A DNA stretch of 64,000 bases, from the NCBI RefSeq assembly GCF_001683795.1, contig NZ_LIGX01000032.1, positions 62,001 to 126,000 on the forward strand, in the 5' to 3' direction. The notes under the pieces were generated by a model that did no database searches, had not been told where the DNA came from, and saw only the letters and a program-made list of their open reading frames with translations. The first letter of the stretch is position 1. Every line of letters begins with the position of its first letter. Source of the DNA: Neoakkermansia glycaniphila. Its GTDB lineage: Bacteria > Verrucomicrobiota > Verrucomicrobiia > Verrucomicrobiales > Akkermansiaceae. A program made the translations under genes and the position numbers. Shown here one piece after another: positions 13,501-20,023 of the stretch.

Positions 13501-13663
13501 AGGTGATGATGGCCTCCCGCCCGTTCCGGTTCCATTGGCCGGTGTCCGCGCAGACGGTGGGGACAGGTTCTTTTTCGCCGTAAGACGGGGGTGTGGTTGC
13601 TCCGGAGAGGAGATGCAACGGTAGCAGGAGGAGGGAGAACGCGTTCACTACTCCATCATACAA
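7529..13663 (-). CDS. Alpha-2-macroglobulin family protein, thioester-containing, 2044 residues
   Basis: This very large envelope protein has an N-terminal hydrophobic signal (NAFSLLLLPLHLLSGA) without a lipobox Cys. A long run of beta-sandwich (MG-type) domains follows. The segment TDFRPCAFWKADIRTDEQG is near residue 1370, and the thioester motif YGCVEQ places the reactive Cys at about residue 1588 and the Gln at 1591. An alpha-helical thioester domain (QNKDGGFAYWQKGDASSQWSPYA split over several helices) and a C-terminal receptor-like domain complete it. Bacterial A2Ms trap host proteases that cleave the bait region. Most are about 1500-1650 residues and many are lipoproteins paired with pbpC; this one is longer and neither pattern holds. 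A TTGAGA-16-TATGAT promoter overlaps the ATG at 13663, so a GTG at 13648 (6 nt after the -10) may be the real start. Confidence 0.95.
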   Translation of the reverse strand: MYDGVVNAFSLLLLPLHLLSGATTPPSYGEKEPVPTVCADTGQWNRNGREAIITFPEALIERSEIYATPAPRATIRGKRTTAPQPELQWTDQDTLTVQFDGSFPAAEPWTVSLPEGTTYLSGKPVQPLEWTVHTPPVRLDAERFTNDDASCRILVFGGHLTDTPEKEWPREALSLSPDAPLQYTYRSQDGKKIKGIARPVCKGGEWPERHRERLSHMPGYNELPPGAVLPGVVCVQPEQPLDLDQEWEFTCRHLPGHRRIYADFHPSSSMSIYPCHLSADSLSLTYNQEDTGSSLIPAYPVMELRMNADFRKEDIPGIFNNSLRIFVDGQEAQQADKVNTKTLVHNGKRIDLELLPSGADLITPEIVYLDGNNYHDITQTDRISRTTDTIAIRIHSEDELPVEIRLQAGLKALYGRTLPTGQAMTLRCVPASPHVILRPKQAHIFASGFPHEISVASHGMQEITLRAGRIEPGDAIRAMLLYLQDQDISEHNGQWYKTCRLARLLIQKSINRTTPFAPLRHILDTTVEQTIDKSTEDLRETWNRKTAFLNAALPATQEHTRRWQPSPITAPLDLKTEIRNISLDRMQNGRPAPGMYLIDAQGAPSSFLWQSILPITTDATLASYLLDSGRHRDRTLVQITDLGAFWLPDENTLHVVAFSVASGTVRNEARITAYDRNGTVLGTGITRQGSTKLAMSQPDQTAWLLVEHGNDYALIPCLEPPFDRPSESTEPEATAKPAQPQAPELKRSLMTFTDRPVYRPGETVHLKAIMRGWKQDRCLPLPPTPATFTLYGNERQILREKTVTWSEFGTCDLSFNLPEEETGTFRYTFTFPKTPGIAAGQNSTLFSDEADYEDNISVEEYRRNAFEPKAELTAEPINPKKAHIRVEAIDFSGVPVAGANTRLIMKTYSSYFDAGEYRRYSFSHPDKERKATDETETVVLGKDGTGSIDMPIRPNGVTSLSLRAEITNNREETVTATARTIVYPTEFMAGLHAEPRFYRPGNKASLKLVCTDTKGKGWTHDEQIRLTVTRTEYVKTTDAAGIQKREPRVVHVLNDTVTVRAARNTPGQQGGTDYGFIPPHPGEYTITATWTDRFGNTASSQTTTRLFTENSIYRPKNNLSFRCASAAVAQGQPIPLIFDDPVEGELIVFIHSLKQTASRIVTVPPGTRKIEIPMDATNEPNVEVTVLKIAPPDATGLPVISKGSCNINIEQTARKLQISLNAPETAVRPGSETTVSGQALEPDGSPSQAEITLYVEDEGALSIRPYRNPDPLAHFTPHHTAFRPSFGYPSHSSYIMPGLATWNSYTRGANNNNPLALHPLPSLHLGSRDLPLFNMYFGEGIDLGTSFGSGGMGFGSEQAGGAYLRTRTDFRPCAFWKADIRTDEQGRFSATFTTPDTLTRYRVIAVAVGKGDRFGSATANYTANQELMLTAGTPFFMSTGDKLTLPVTVVNNSDKNGTWNISLQGGATQQISLKANSQTTVNFDIEATAEGAKTLQWTALPADEQGTSAASRSDAVEGSFDIIHPAPSLRETHYLVLDGSHSTIDPGRLVSDELGASERGKISLKLSASPYLHLLGDVDYLLQYPYGCVEQTASATLPWILFDLLQPLNGTARNISREQARKTMQTGIGRILSRQNKDGGFAYWQKGDASSQWSPYALLILRLAKETGADIPGQTLERGYDYLRKSPYDHGSEHQAMAAYVLALAGKSDNIPLRNAMEHLKDTSRTARLYLALALLQTPDDGTRNQAETLLGMQHNATHAEYYPEADEALLFMIAMKLRPEQAHAAFLDWRKTATQNLHRNTWNSGWNLIALHAYDRMHRNEPKNGRIELRSLDGASRLDLGTGTIARSWKTEPERTAVRNLGISAKHLSGSPVYAILEIEAKPENTEYPGVTEKGLTVTRVYETLDSEGRWKPTDSFRVGDTVRVTLTCSKQQRALRYLAMEDCLPSCMEAVNPALSSQAIASPDEPARSTATSTAIDHREYLKNRVRVFATRWNAGNTLHMSYLARVVRAGTATAPPAKAELMYEPQVYGLSPNKRITVSPR

Positions 13664-13682
13664 CCGGAGCCGGGTTTCTCAA
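13655..13682 (-). promoter_or_regulatory. Promoter of the alpha-2-macroglobulin gene
   Basis: On the minus strand TTGAGA (13677-13682) and TATGAT (13655-13660) are 16 bp apart. The -10 overlaps the first ATG codons of the open frame and ends 6 nt before an in-frame GTG at 13648, implying a leaderless mRNA that starts on the GTG. Confidence 0.5.
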
Positions 13683-13723
13683 GCGGAAAAGCGGCCGGAA
13701 GAATCACAAGTGTGTAACAATGT

Positions 13724-15334
13724 TTACAGTCCCCGGTGGCGGCGGTAGAGGTGGTAGATGAAGGATTCCGAGAGGGCCTGCCAGCTGGCGTCGATGATGT
13801 CATAGGAGACGCCGACGGTGGTCCAGTTGGAATGGGAGTCCGAGGATTCGATGAGGACGCGGACGTTCGAGGCGGTGCCTCCGTCTGCATCGGCTTCTCC
13901 CTTGACGGTGAGGACGCGCACCTTGTAGTCGGTGAGTTTCATGTCTTCGATTTCGGGGTAGAAGGGGAGGAGGGCTTTGCGGAGGGCCTTGTCGAGGGCA
14001 TGGACGGGGCCTTGGCCTCCGGCGGCGGTGTGGGCCTGCTGTCCGCGTACATCGAGTTTGACGGTGGCTTCGACGATCATGTCCGGGTCGGCCACGGTTT
14101 TGCTGTTGACGACGAAGAGGCGGAGCAGTCTGAAGAATTCCGGCAGCGGGTTCTGCGGGAGGTGGCGCAGCATGAGGAGTTCGACGCTGGCTTCGGCGGC
14201 GGCGTAGTCGTAGCCCCGGGAAGCTTTACCTTTGATGGCTTCCGAGAGGCTGGCAAGGATGGGGTCGTCTTTGGAGAGGGTGTAGCCGAGGTTTTGGGCG
14301 AGGGAGAGGATGTTGCTTTTTCCACCCTGTTCGGTCATGAGGATGCGCTGGCTGTTGCCGACGGTTTCGGGTTCGATGTGTTCGTAGAGCGACGATTCCT
14401 TGTTGATGGCGCTGACGTGGACTCCGCCTTTGTGCGCGAAGGCGGAGTCTCCGACGAAGGGTTGGCGGTGGAAGGGTACCATGTTGGCGACGTCGGTGAC
14501 GAAGGCGGCGGTCTGTTTCAGGCGGCCGAGGTGGCCTTCCGGCAGGCAGGTGCATTGCCCTCCGGTTTTGAGTAGGATGTTGGGGATGACGGAGCAGAGG
14601 TTGGCGTTGCCGCAGCGTTCGCCGACGCCGTTGATGGTGCCCTGTACCTGCCGCGCTCCGGCATGGATGGCGGCGAGGGTGTTGCTGACGGCGAGTTCGC
14701 AGTCGTTGTGCGCATGGATGCCGAGGATGGCGTGAGGGAGTCGGGCGCGGACGTCACGGATGATGGCCGTGATTTCTTCGGGCATGCTGCCGCCGTTCGT
14801 GTCGCAGAGGACGAGGGTGTCCGCGCCGCCTTCATGGGCGGCAGCGAGGGCTGCGAGGGCGTATTCGGCATCGCGTTTGTAGCCGTCGAAGAAGTGTTCG
14901 GCATCGAAGAATGCCTGATGGAGGTTCTGCTTGAGGTAGGCGATGGAGTCGCGAATGATTTCCAGATTGCGTTCGCGGGTGATGCCGAGGGCGATTTTGA
15001 CGTGCTGGGGGCAGGTTTTGCCGAAGATGGTGCCGACGGTGGCGCCGCAGGTGGCGATGGCCTGGAGGGTTTTGTCGTTTTCCGGGGTGGAGGAGGCATG
15101 GTGCGTGCTGCCGAAGGCGGCAAGGCGCGCATATTCGAAGGGGTGTTTCCGGATTTGTTCGAAGAAGGCGGTGTCGATGGGGTTGGCTCCGGGCCAGCCG
15201 CCCTCGATGTAGTCGATGCCGAGGTTGTCCAGGCGGACGGCGATGCGCAGTTTGTCCGCCGTGCTGAGGTTGATGTCTTCACTTTGCGCACCGTCGCGCA
15301 GCGTCGTGTCGTACAGATGGATCTTTTCAGGCAT
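13724..15334 (-). CDS. cimA: Citramalate synthase (CimA-type)
   Basis: This 536-residue enzyme is an alpha-isopropylmalate/homocitrate synthase relative. It has the catalytic motif DTTLRDGAQ at residues 9-17, a TIM barrel with GGWPGANP and the metal-site HAHND (GIHAHNDCELAVSNTLAA), followed by the GAxxVQGTINGVGERCGNAN region. The C-terminal part is a LeuA-type allosteric domain (SYDIIDASWQALSESFIYHL). The pattern matches the citramalate synthase branch, which condenses pyruvate with acetyl-CoA to start threonine-independent isoleucine synthesis. 2-isopropylmalate synthase is the main alternative but less likely from the SEDINLS and DAEHFFDGYK signatures. I chose the ATG at 15334; the open frame extends 25 codons further but a -10 box lies 9 nt before this ATG. 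Confidence 0.92.
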   Translation of the reverse strand: MPEKIHLYDTTLRDGAQSEDINLSTADKLRIAVRLDNLGIDYIEGGWPGANPIDTAFFEQIRKHPFEYARLAAFGSTHHASSTPENDKTLQAIATCGATVGTIFGKTCPQHVKIALGITRERNLEIIRDSIAYLKQNLHQAFFDAEHFFDGYKRDAEYALAALAAAHEGGADTLVLCDTNGGSMPEEITAIIRDVRARLPHAILGIHAHNDCELAVSNTLAAIHAGARQVQGTINGVGERCGNANLCSVIPNILLKTGGQCTCLPEGHLGRLKQTAAFVTDVANMVPFHRQPFVGDSAFAHKGGVHVSAINKESSLYEHIEPETVGNSQRILMTEQGGKSNILSLAQNLGYTLSKDDPILASLSEAIKGKASRGYDYAAAEASVELLMLRHLPQNPLPEFFRLLRLFVVNSKTVADPDMIVEATVKLDVRGQQAHTAAGGQGPVHALDKALRKALLPFYPEIEDMKLTDYKVRVLTVKGEADADGGTASNVRVLIESSDSHSNWTTVGVSYDIIDASWQALSESFIYHLYRRHRGL

Positions 15335-15343
15335 GGCATGTGT

Positions 15344-15349
15344 ACTATA
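15344..15349 (-). promoter_or_regulatory. -10 element of cimA
   Basis: TATAGT on the minus strand ends 9 nt before the cimA ATG, implying a leader of only a few nucleotides. The -35 is poor (TTTTCG at 17 bp). Confidence 0.45.
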
Positions 15350-15422
15350 CTGCACGGTGCGAGGCGCGAAAAGCCGGGAGTGTGTCTGTGGGCGTTCGGC
15401 GTTTGCCATGCCTCGCCGAGGA

Positions 15423-16319
15423 TTAATTGGTGCCGGGCGATTTTTCTGCTTTTTCTGGAGTCCCGGCTACCGGGGTGCCGATGCGGAAGTGGATGTCGAG
15501 GAGGGTGGGCCGGTCAGGGCGTGTTCCGGTGTGCCGTTCGATTGCGGCGTCGAGGGGGATGGTGACGATGTCTCCATCCGGGGCGGTTTTGTTGCGCCGA
15601 ACGAATGGGCGTGTTGTCTGATAGACGGTTTCAAGGTAGGCATCCTGTAGTTTCTGACGGTTTTTTCCATGGTTTCCGTGCAGGATGACGGCGTCTTCCT
15701 CCGTCCACCCCATGCCGCCCCGGTAGGGGGAATCGGGCTGGGCGAGAAGGCGGATGTGGCGTTGTTCCGCTTCCGCCTTGATGAGCATTCTGGCAAAGGC
15801 GTAGGTGTCTTGATCCACTTTGTTCTGGTGCTGGCGTCGGATTCGGTCGCGTGCAGATGTCGGCAGGTAATGGGTGTCTTCAAAGGCAGGGCTTACAGGC
15901 GGGAGTTCCTTGGCCAATGTTTCGAAGAGGGCGTCGGAGTGATAAAAGTCCTTGGAGGAGATGCGGATCGGCGTTTTCCTGTTGGATTCGATTTCGTGTA
16001 ATGCAAGATAGGTTCGGTTGATGAATTGCCGTTCGATTCTCGGGAGTTGCTCGTAGGGGTATTCCTTATGAAAGCGGTTCAGCCGCATGCCCAGGGCTTT
16101 CAGTGCCGGTACGGCTGTGTCCGCGCTGGCCGTGTCGTGAATGGTGGCGAGGAGGGCGAAGTATTCTTCGATCAGGTGGCGGTAGGCTTTGATTTCTTCG
16201 CGTACGTTTTGCGGAGCGGTTGCGGTTGGCGGTGCGGAGTGGAGCGTGTTTCCGGCGTCCGGTGCGGCGGACAGGACGCCGGATATGGCGAGGAATGGCA
16301 GGAGTGCTTTTGTGTTCAC
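15423..16319 (-). CDS. Secreted protein of unknown family, paralog of its upstream neighbour
   Basis: This 298-residue protein begins with a GTG codon and a signal peptide (NTKALLPFLAISGVLSAAPDA). It is predicted to be mostly helical. It shares with the next gene upstream (16335-17225) the same length, the order of segments and several conserved blocks: TIHDTASADTAVPALKAL, YxQLPRIERQFINRT and, near residue 205, LLAQPDSPYRGGMGWTEEDA followed by VILH. I do not recognise the family. It is the last gene of a minus-strand run with the paralog 15 bp upstream and the 455-residue secreted protein before that. No cysteine pairs or catalytic triads stand out. Confidence 0.85.
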   Translation of the reverse strand: MNTKALLPFLAISGVLSAAPDAGNTLHSAPPTATAPQNVREEIKAYRHLIEEYFALLATIHDTASADTAVPALKALGMRLNRFHKEYPYEQLPRIERQFINRTYLALHEIESNRKTPIRISSKDFYHSDALFETLAKELPPVSPAFEDTHYLPTSARDRIRRQHQNKVDQDTYAFARMLIKAEAEQRHIRLLAQPDSPYRGGMGWTEEDAVILHGNHGKNRQKLQDAYLETVYQTTRPFVRRNKTAPDGDIVTIPLDAAIERHTGTRPDRPTLLDIHFRIGTPVAGTPEKAEKSPGTN

Positions 16320-16334
16320 AGGTGGCGGAGACGG

Positions 16335-17225
16335 TCAGTTTTCTTCCGGCTTTTCGTTTTTGGCTGCCGGTGTGTCTATGCGGAAGTAGACGGGGATGAG
16401 CGCGGGTTGTTCCGGACGTTTGCCCGTGCGTTTTTCAATGTCGTCACTGATGTTGACAATGATGATGTTGTAGAATCCGTTGTCCGGTGTCGCCTGTACG
16501 AGTCCGTAGAAGGGTTTGGCTGCCGGGTAGACGGTTTCCAGATAGGCGTATTGGAGTTCCTGCTGTTTTTCTTCGTTCTGTTCGTGCAGGATGACGGCGT
16601 CTTCCTCAGTCAATCCCATGCCGCCCTGATAGGGGGAGTCCGGTTGGGCAAGCAGGTTGGCATGGCGTTGTTCGGCATCTTTTGCCATGTCGTCTTTGGC
16701 GAATATATAGGGGTTGTTGGGCTGGTCGGCCGTTTCCTGTGCCTTGTAGGCAAGTTGCATGGCGTAGTGTTCCGTTTTTTGGTTGCGGAACAGGGCGTTG
16801 AACGGGCATTCTTCGTCCGTGAGGGAGACGAGGAGGGAGTCGGATTGATAGAAGGCGTTGTCGATGATGCGGTTTGCCTGTTTTTTCTCGCTGTTGATGC
16901 GCCGGATTTCCTGACCGGTGTTTTGAATGAATTGCCGTTCGTTTTCGGAGAGTCGGTTATAGGGGTGGGCGGCTTGGAATGCGTTCAGCCGGTTGTTCAG
17001 AGTTTGCAGGGCCGGTACGGCTTTGTTGGCGCTTGCCGTGTCTTGTATGGTGTCGAGCAGGGAGAAGAAGTCCATCCATATTTGCCTGTAGGTTTTGATG
17101 TCGGCGCTTATGGATTGCGGGGCGGTTTGGGGTGTCGGCGCTGGTTCCGTTTTCTGCGTGTTTGCCATGGCGGGTGCAAGGATGCCGAGGCAGGCGAGGG
17201 TGGGGATGAGGGTGTGTGTTTTCAT
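16335..17225 (-). CDS. Secreted protein of unknown family, tandem paralog
   Basis: This 296-residue protein has a signal peptide (MKTHTLIPTLACLGILAPAMA) and a Pro/Thr/Gln-rich linker (TEPAPTPQTAPQS). The body matches the downstream gene block by block: LLDTIQDTASANKAVPALQ, YNRLSENERQFIQNTG and LLAQPDSPYQGGMGLTEEDA followed by VILH. The ends also align (RPEQPALIPVYFRIDTPA against RPDRPTLLDIHFRIGTPV). The pair arose by tandem duplication and has diverged. It starts 21 bp after the stop of the 455-residue secreted protein, so the three are probably one operon. Function unknown; export suggests an envelope role. Confidence 0.87.
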   Translation of the reverse strand: MKTHTLIPTLACLGILAPAMANTQKTEPAPTPQTAPQSISADIKTYRQIWMDFFSLLDTIQDTASANKAVPALQTLNNRLNAFQAAHPYNRLSENERQFIQNTGQEIRRINSEKKQANRIIDNAFYQSDSLLVSLTDEECPFNALFRNQKTEHYAMQLAYKAQETADQPNNPYIFAKDDMAKDAEQRHANLLAQPDSPYQGGMGLTEEDAVILHEQNEEKQQELQYAYLETVYPAAKPFYGLVQATPDNGFYNIIIVNISDDIEKRTGKRPEQPALIPVYFRIDTPAAKNEKPEEN

Positions 17226-17246
17226 GGAATGTTGATGGTTGGAGAC

Positions 17247-18614
17247 TTAGTGTGTGTGAGCGGTTGCTTTGCGGGTGTTTGAGTGGACGCGTTCGAGGGA
17301 TTGTTTCGCTTCGCGGGCGACGGGTCTGTCGCGATCCATGCGCATTTTTTCCAGATGGCGCAGGATATACGGTTTTGCGGTGTGGTTGGCCAACGATTTG
17401 CAGAAGATGATTTTCCGGTCATGGATGGGTTTGATGTTTTCCATGCGTGCCTGTAGTCCGGCGTAGCGCGGATCGCTTTCAGAAAGCCGGGAGGGAGAGT
17501 CGGGGGAGAGCCATTTGTCGAGTTCCTCGTATGCGCTGGTGTCCGTGTCCAGATCTCCGTGGACGAGGTCGACGAGGCGGTCGAATTCTTCGTCGGTGCG
17601 GGTGGAGTCATGGTTGAGCAACGCAGCCAATGCAGTGTCGGCTTCCTTGGAGATCATCGGATGGGATGAGGTGCGCAGTTCCACGAGATACGGTACGACG
17701 GAGTCGTTGCTCCACATGGCGAGAGCCTGTTTGACGTTGGTCCAGACGCCGTATTGGTTGCGGGGATCCGTGGCGGCGGCCATGCGTTTTTTGATCATTT
17801 CGAGTCCTTTGGGCGATCCGGCCTGAGCAAGGGCAAGCAGGAGCTGGCCTGCCATTTTTTTCTCGTTGACGTCGGAGACGAGCTTGTCGCCAAGAGCTGC
17901 GGCGGCTTCGGGGTTTTCCCTGTAGGTGCTTTCGATAATGGTGTAGAGGTTGTTGGCCAGCGCTCCTGTGAGTTTGCCGGATGTTTTTTCATCGTTGATG
18001 CGTTTGACCATGGCGTCGAAATCTCCCGCATCGACGAGTCCGGCGATGTTTTTGTAGATTGGGAAGATGTACATGTCCTGATTGCCGGAAGCCTTGGTGT
18101 TGATTTTGTCGGCTAGATTGAGCAACAGTTGCTTGGCATTGGGCATGTGCGTGGCCGCGATGTTCTGGGTGAGCCAGTCGAAGCGTTCTTTGTCGTAGGC
18201 TTCAGGTTTTTTGACGATTTCGTCGATGACGAGCTGGCGGATGGTTTCGTCCTTCGCCATCATGACGGCGAGGTAGATGATGGCCTGCCGGGAGTCGCCC
18301 ATGTCGCGCTCCGGGTCTTTGATGAGGCGGAGGAGCCGTTGAGCCGCCGGTCGGTCGATGGTTCCCAGATCGACGTTTTTCCGGTGCAGGGTTTCGAGCC
18401 GGAGGTCGCCTTTGGGTGGTTCGTAGAGGGATTGGGTGATTGTTGCGGCGATGTCAAGCAATTCTCTGTCTTGTTTGTTTTCCCGGGGGGGCGGGTTGAA
18501 TATGGCGTGCAGGATGCCGACCGGACGAGTTTTTGCCGGTTGTTCGTCGGAAGATACAAGGGTATGCCGGCTCAAAATGGCACAAAGGGGGATGACAAGG
18601 ATAGGGAGCATCAT
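17247..18614 (-). CDS. Secreted helical-repeat protein; duplicate of the C-terminal domain of the 923-residue neighbour
   Basis: This 455-residue protein has an N-terminal signal sequence (MLPILVIPLCAILSRHTLVSS). From about residue 65 it is one long helical, HEAT/TPR-like array. Nearly the whole array aligns without large gaps to residues ~510-923 of the protein at 21316-24087, with long identical stretches such as NNLYTIIESTYRENPEAAAA and GQLLLALAQAGSPKG. The copies must derive from a fairly recent duplication, because the DNA itself is similar. This copy lacks the coiled-coil and membrane segment. A strong promoter (TTGACA-18-TAGACT) ends 6 nt before the second ATG at 18611, which is probably the true start. 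The family and function are unknown to me. Confidence 0.9.
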   Translation of the reverse strand: MMLPILVIPLCAILSRHTLVSSDEQPAKTRPVGILHAIFNPPPRENKQDRELLDIAATITQSLYEPPKGDLRLETLHRKNVDLGTIDRPAAQRLLRLIKDPERDMGDSRQAIIYLAVMMAKDETIRQLVIDEIVKKPEAYDKERFDWLTQNIAATHMPNAKQLLLNLADKINTKASGNQDMYIFPIYKNIAGLVDAGDFDAMVKRINDEKTSGKLTGALANNLYTIIESTYRENPEAAAALGDKLVSDVNEKKMAGQLLLALAQAGSPKGLEMIKKRMAAATDPRNQYGVWTNVKQALAMWSNDSVVPYLVELRTSSHPMISKEADTALAALLNHDSTRTDEEFDRLVDLVHGDLDTDTSAYEELDKWLSPDSPSRLSESDPRYAGLQARMENIKPIHDRKIIFCKSLANHTAKPYILRHLEKMRMDRDRPVAREAKQSLERVHSNTRKATAHTH

Positions 18615-18617
18615 GGC

Positions 18618-18647
18618 AGTCTAGGGGATCGGTGTTCGTTTTGTCAA
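18618..18647 (-). promoter_or_regulatory. Sigma70-type promoter with leaderless geometry
   Basis: TTGACA (18642-18647, minus strand) and TAGACT (18618-18623) are separated by 18 bp. The -10 ends 3 nt before the first ATG (18614) and 6 nt before the second (18611), so transcription should begin at about the second ATG. Confidence 0.75.
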
Positions 18648-18789
18648 GCCTGGTTTGCGGTGTGGTGGATATTGTGCGGAAGGCGGAGCAGGTTACATGT
18701 TGTTCCGGGGTTCTTCGCGGGAAAAGGGACGGTCATGCAGGGAGCGCGTGACTCTTCCTTGCTTGATAGCGATGTGGGATTGCATGCAA

Positions 18790-18820
18790 AACGCACGTTC
18801 CCGATCCGGAAACGTGCGTT
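18790..18820 (-). terminator. Terminator of the CysJ-like reductase gene
   Basis: AACGCACGTT (18790-18799) pairs with AACGTGCGTT (18811-18820), with further inner pairing. On the minus strand the hairpin is followed by TTTTGC. It lies 23 bp past the gene's stop. Confidence 0.8.
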
Positions 18821-18842
18821 GCAAAGGGGATGCGAGGCCGTT

Positions 18843-19973
18843 TTAGTATACGTCGCGCTGGTAGCGTTTGTCGGTTTTCATGGCTGCCAGATAGGCGGCG
18901 GCTTCGTCGGCGGTTTTGTGGCCGTAGCGGGAGATGATGTCGAGCAGGGCCTGTTCGACATCCTTGGCCATGCGGGAGGCATCGCCGCAGACGTAGAAGC
19001 ATGCGCCTTTTTCGAGCCATGCCCAGAGTTCTGCGCCTTCGCGTTCCATGAGGTGCTGGACGTAGACTTTTTCAGCCTGGTCGCGGGACCATGCGACGGA
19101 GAGTTTGAGTTTGCCTTCGGAGACGAGTGTGTCGAGTTCGTCGGTGTAGCAGCCGTCCGTGGCTTGATGCGGGTTGCCGAAGAAGAGCCAGTTCGGGCCT
19201 GTGGCTCCGGTGGCGATGCGTTCTTCCCAGAAGGCGCGGAAGGGGGCGATGCCTGTGCCCGGGCCGACCATGATGATGGGGAGGGCGGAGTTTTCCGGGA
19301 GGCGGAAGTTTTTGTTGCTGTGGATGAAGACTCTGGCCGTGCTGCCCTGGGGCATGCGGTCCGCCATGAAGGTGGAGCAGACGCCGCCGCGCTGGCGGTC
19401 AAAGGCGGTGTAGCGGACGGCTCCGACGCACAGGTGTACCTGCCCGGGGTGGGCCGTGGGGCTGGAGGCGATGGAGTAGAGGCGGGGCATGAGTTTTTTG
19501 AGGATGCCGACGAAGGCTTCTTCACTGCCGAAGTTCGGCTTGTGGTTCATGCCGGCGAGGTCGAGGAGGTCGCGGCCCCAGCAGAAGTTGTTGAGTTTTT
19601 CCTTGTCTTCGATGATTTCGGCAAGGTAGGGGCAGTTGGCAAAGGTGTTCCATTTGGTGAGGATGCCTTTGTTGACGGTGGTGATGTCGTAGTTCGAGAT
19701 GAGGGCTTCGCGCAGCGGTTTGGAGTCTCCTTCCGGGGTGGGTACGGCGGCATCGGGATTCAGGCCGAGGGCGGCGATGAGTGCATCGGCAAGTGCCGGG
19801 TCGTTGCAGGGGATGACGCCGAGGGCATCGCCCGTGACGTATTCGAGCCCGGAGCCTTCGAGGCTGAATTCGGCATGGATGGTTTCTTTGGCGCTGCCGG
19901 GTGCGGTGAGGGGCCTGACTCCCAGTACGGGGGCCGGGAAGGGGTTTTTCTTACCGTATGGTTCTGCTGTCAT
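18843..19973 (-). CDS. CysJ-like NADPH-dependent flavin reductase lacking the flavodoxin domain
   Basis: This 376-residue protein corresponds to the FAD/NADPH half of sulfite reductase flavoprotein and related diflavin reductases. It has the FAD-binding RLYSIASSP motif, a second flavin site RGGVCSTFMADRMP, the NADPH site MVGPGTGIAPFRAFWEER, FFGNPHQATDGCYTDEL, and the C-terminal CGDASRMAKDVEQALLDII ending in YQRDVY. The N-terminal FMN-binding flavodoxin domain of full CysJ (about 600 residues) is absent. The electron acceptor is therefore uncertain: a sulfite reductase haemoprotein or a separate flavodoxin is possible, but neither is adjacent. The ATG at 19973 (MTAEPYGKK) is chosen; the frame upstream of it is only the antisense of fabH. 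Confidence 0.88.
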   Translation of the reverse strand: MTAEPYGKKNPFPAPVLGVRPLTAPGSAKETIHAEFSLEGSGLEYVTGDALGVIPCNDPALADALIAALGLNPDAAVPTPEGDSKPLREALISNYDITTVNKGILTKWNTFANCPYLAEIIEDKEKLNNFCWGRDLLDLAGMNHKPNFGSEEAFVGILKKLMPRLYSIASSPTAHPGQVHLCVGAVRYTAFDRQRGGVCSTFMADRMPQGSTARVFIHSNKNFRLPENSALPIIMVGPGTGIAPFRAFWEERIATGATGPNWLFFGNPHQATDGCYTDELDTLVSEGKLKLSVAWSRDQAEKVYVQHLMEREGAELWAWLEKGACFYVCGDASRMAKDVEQALLDIISRYGHKTADEAAAYLAAMKTDKRYQRDVY

Positions 19974-20023
19974 GTCGAACGTGGATGATGTGATGATGGG
20001 TCTGGGCGCGGGGAGGAATGGGT

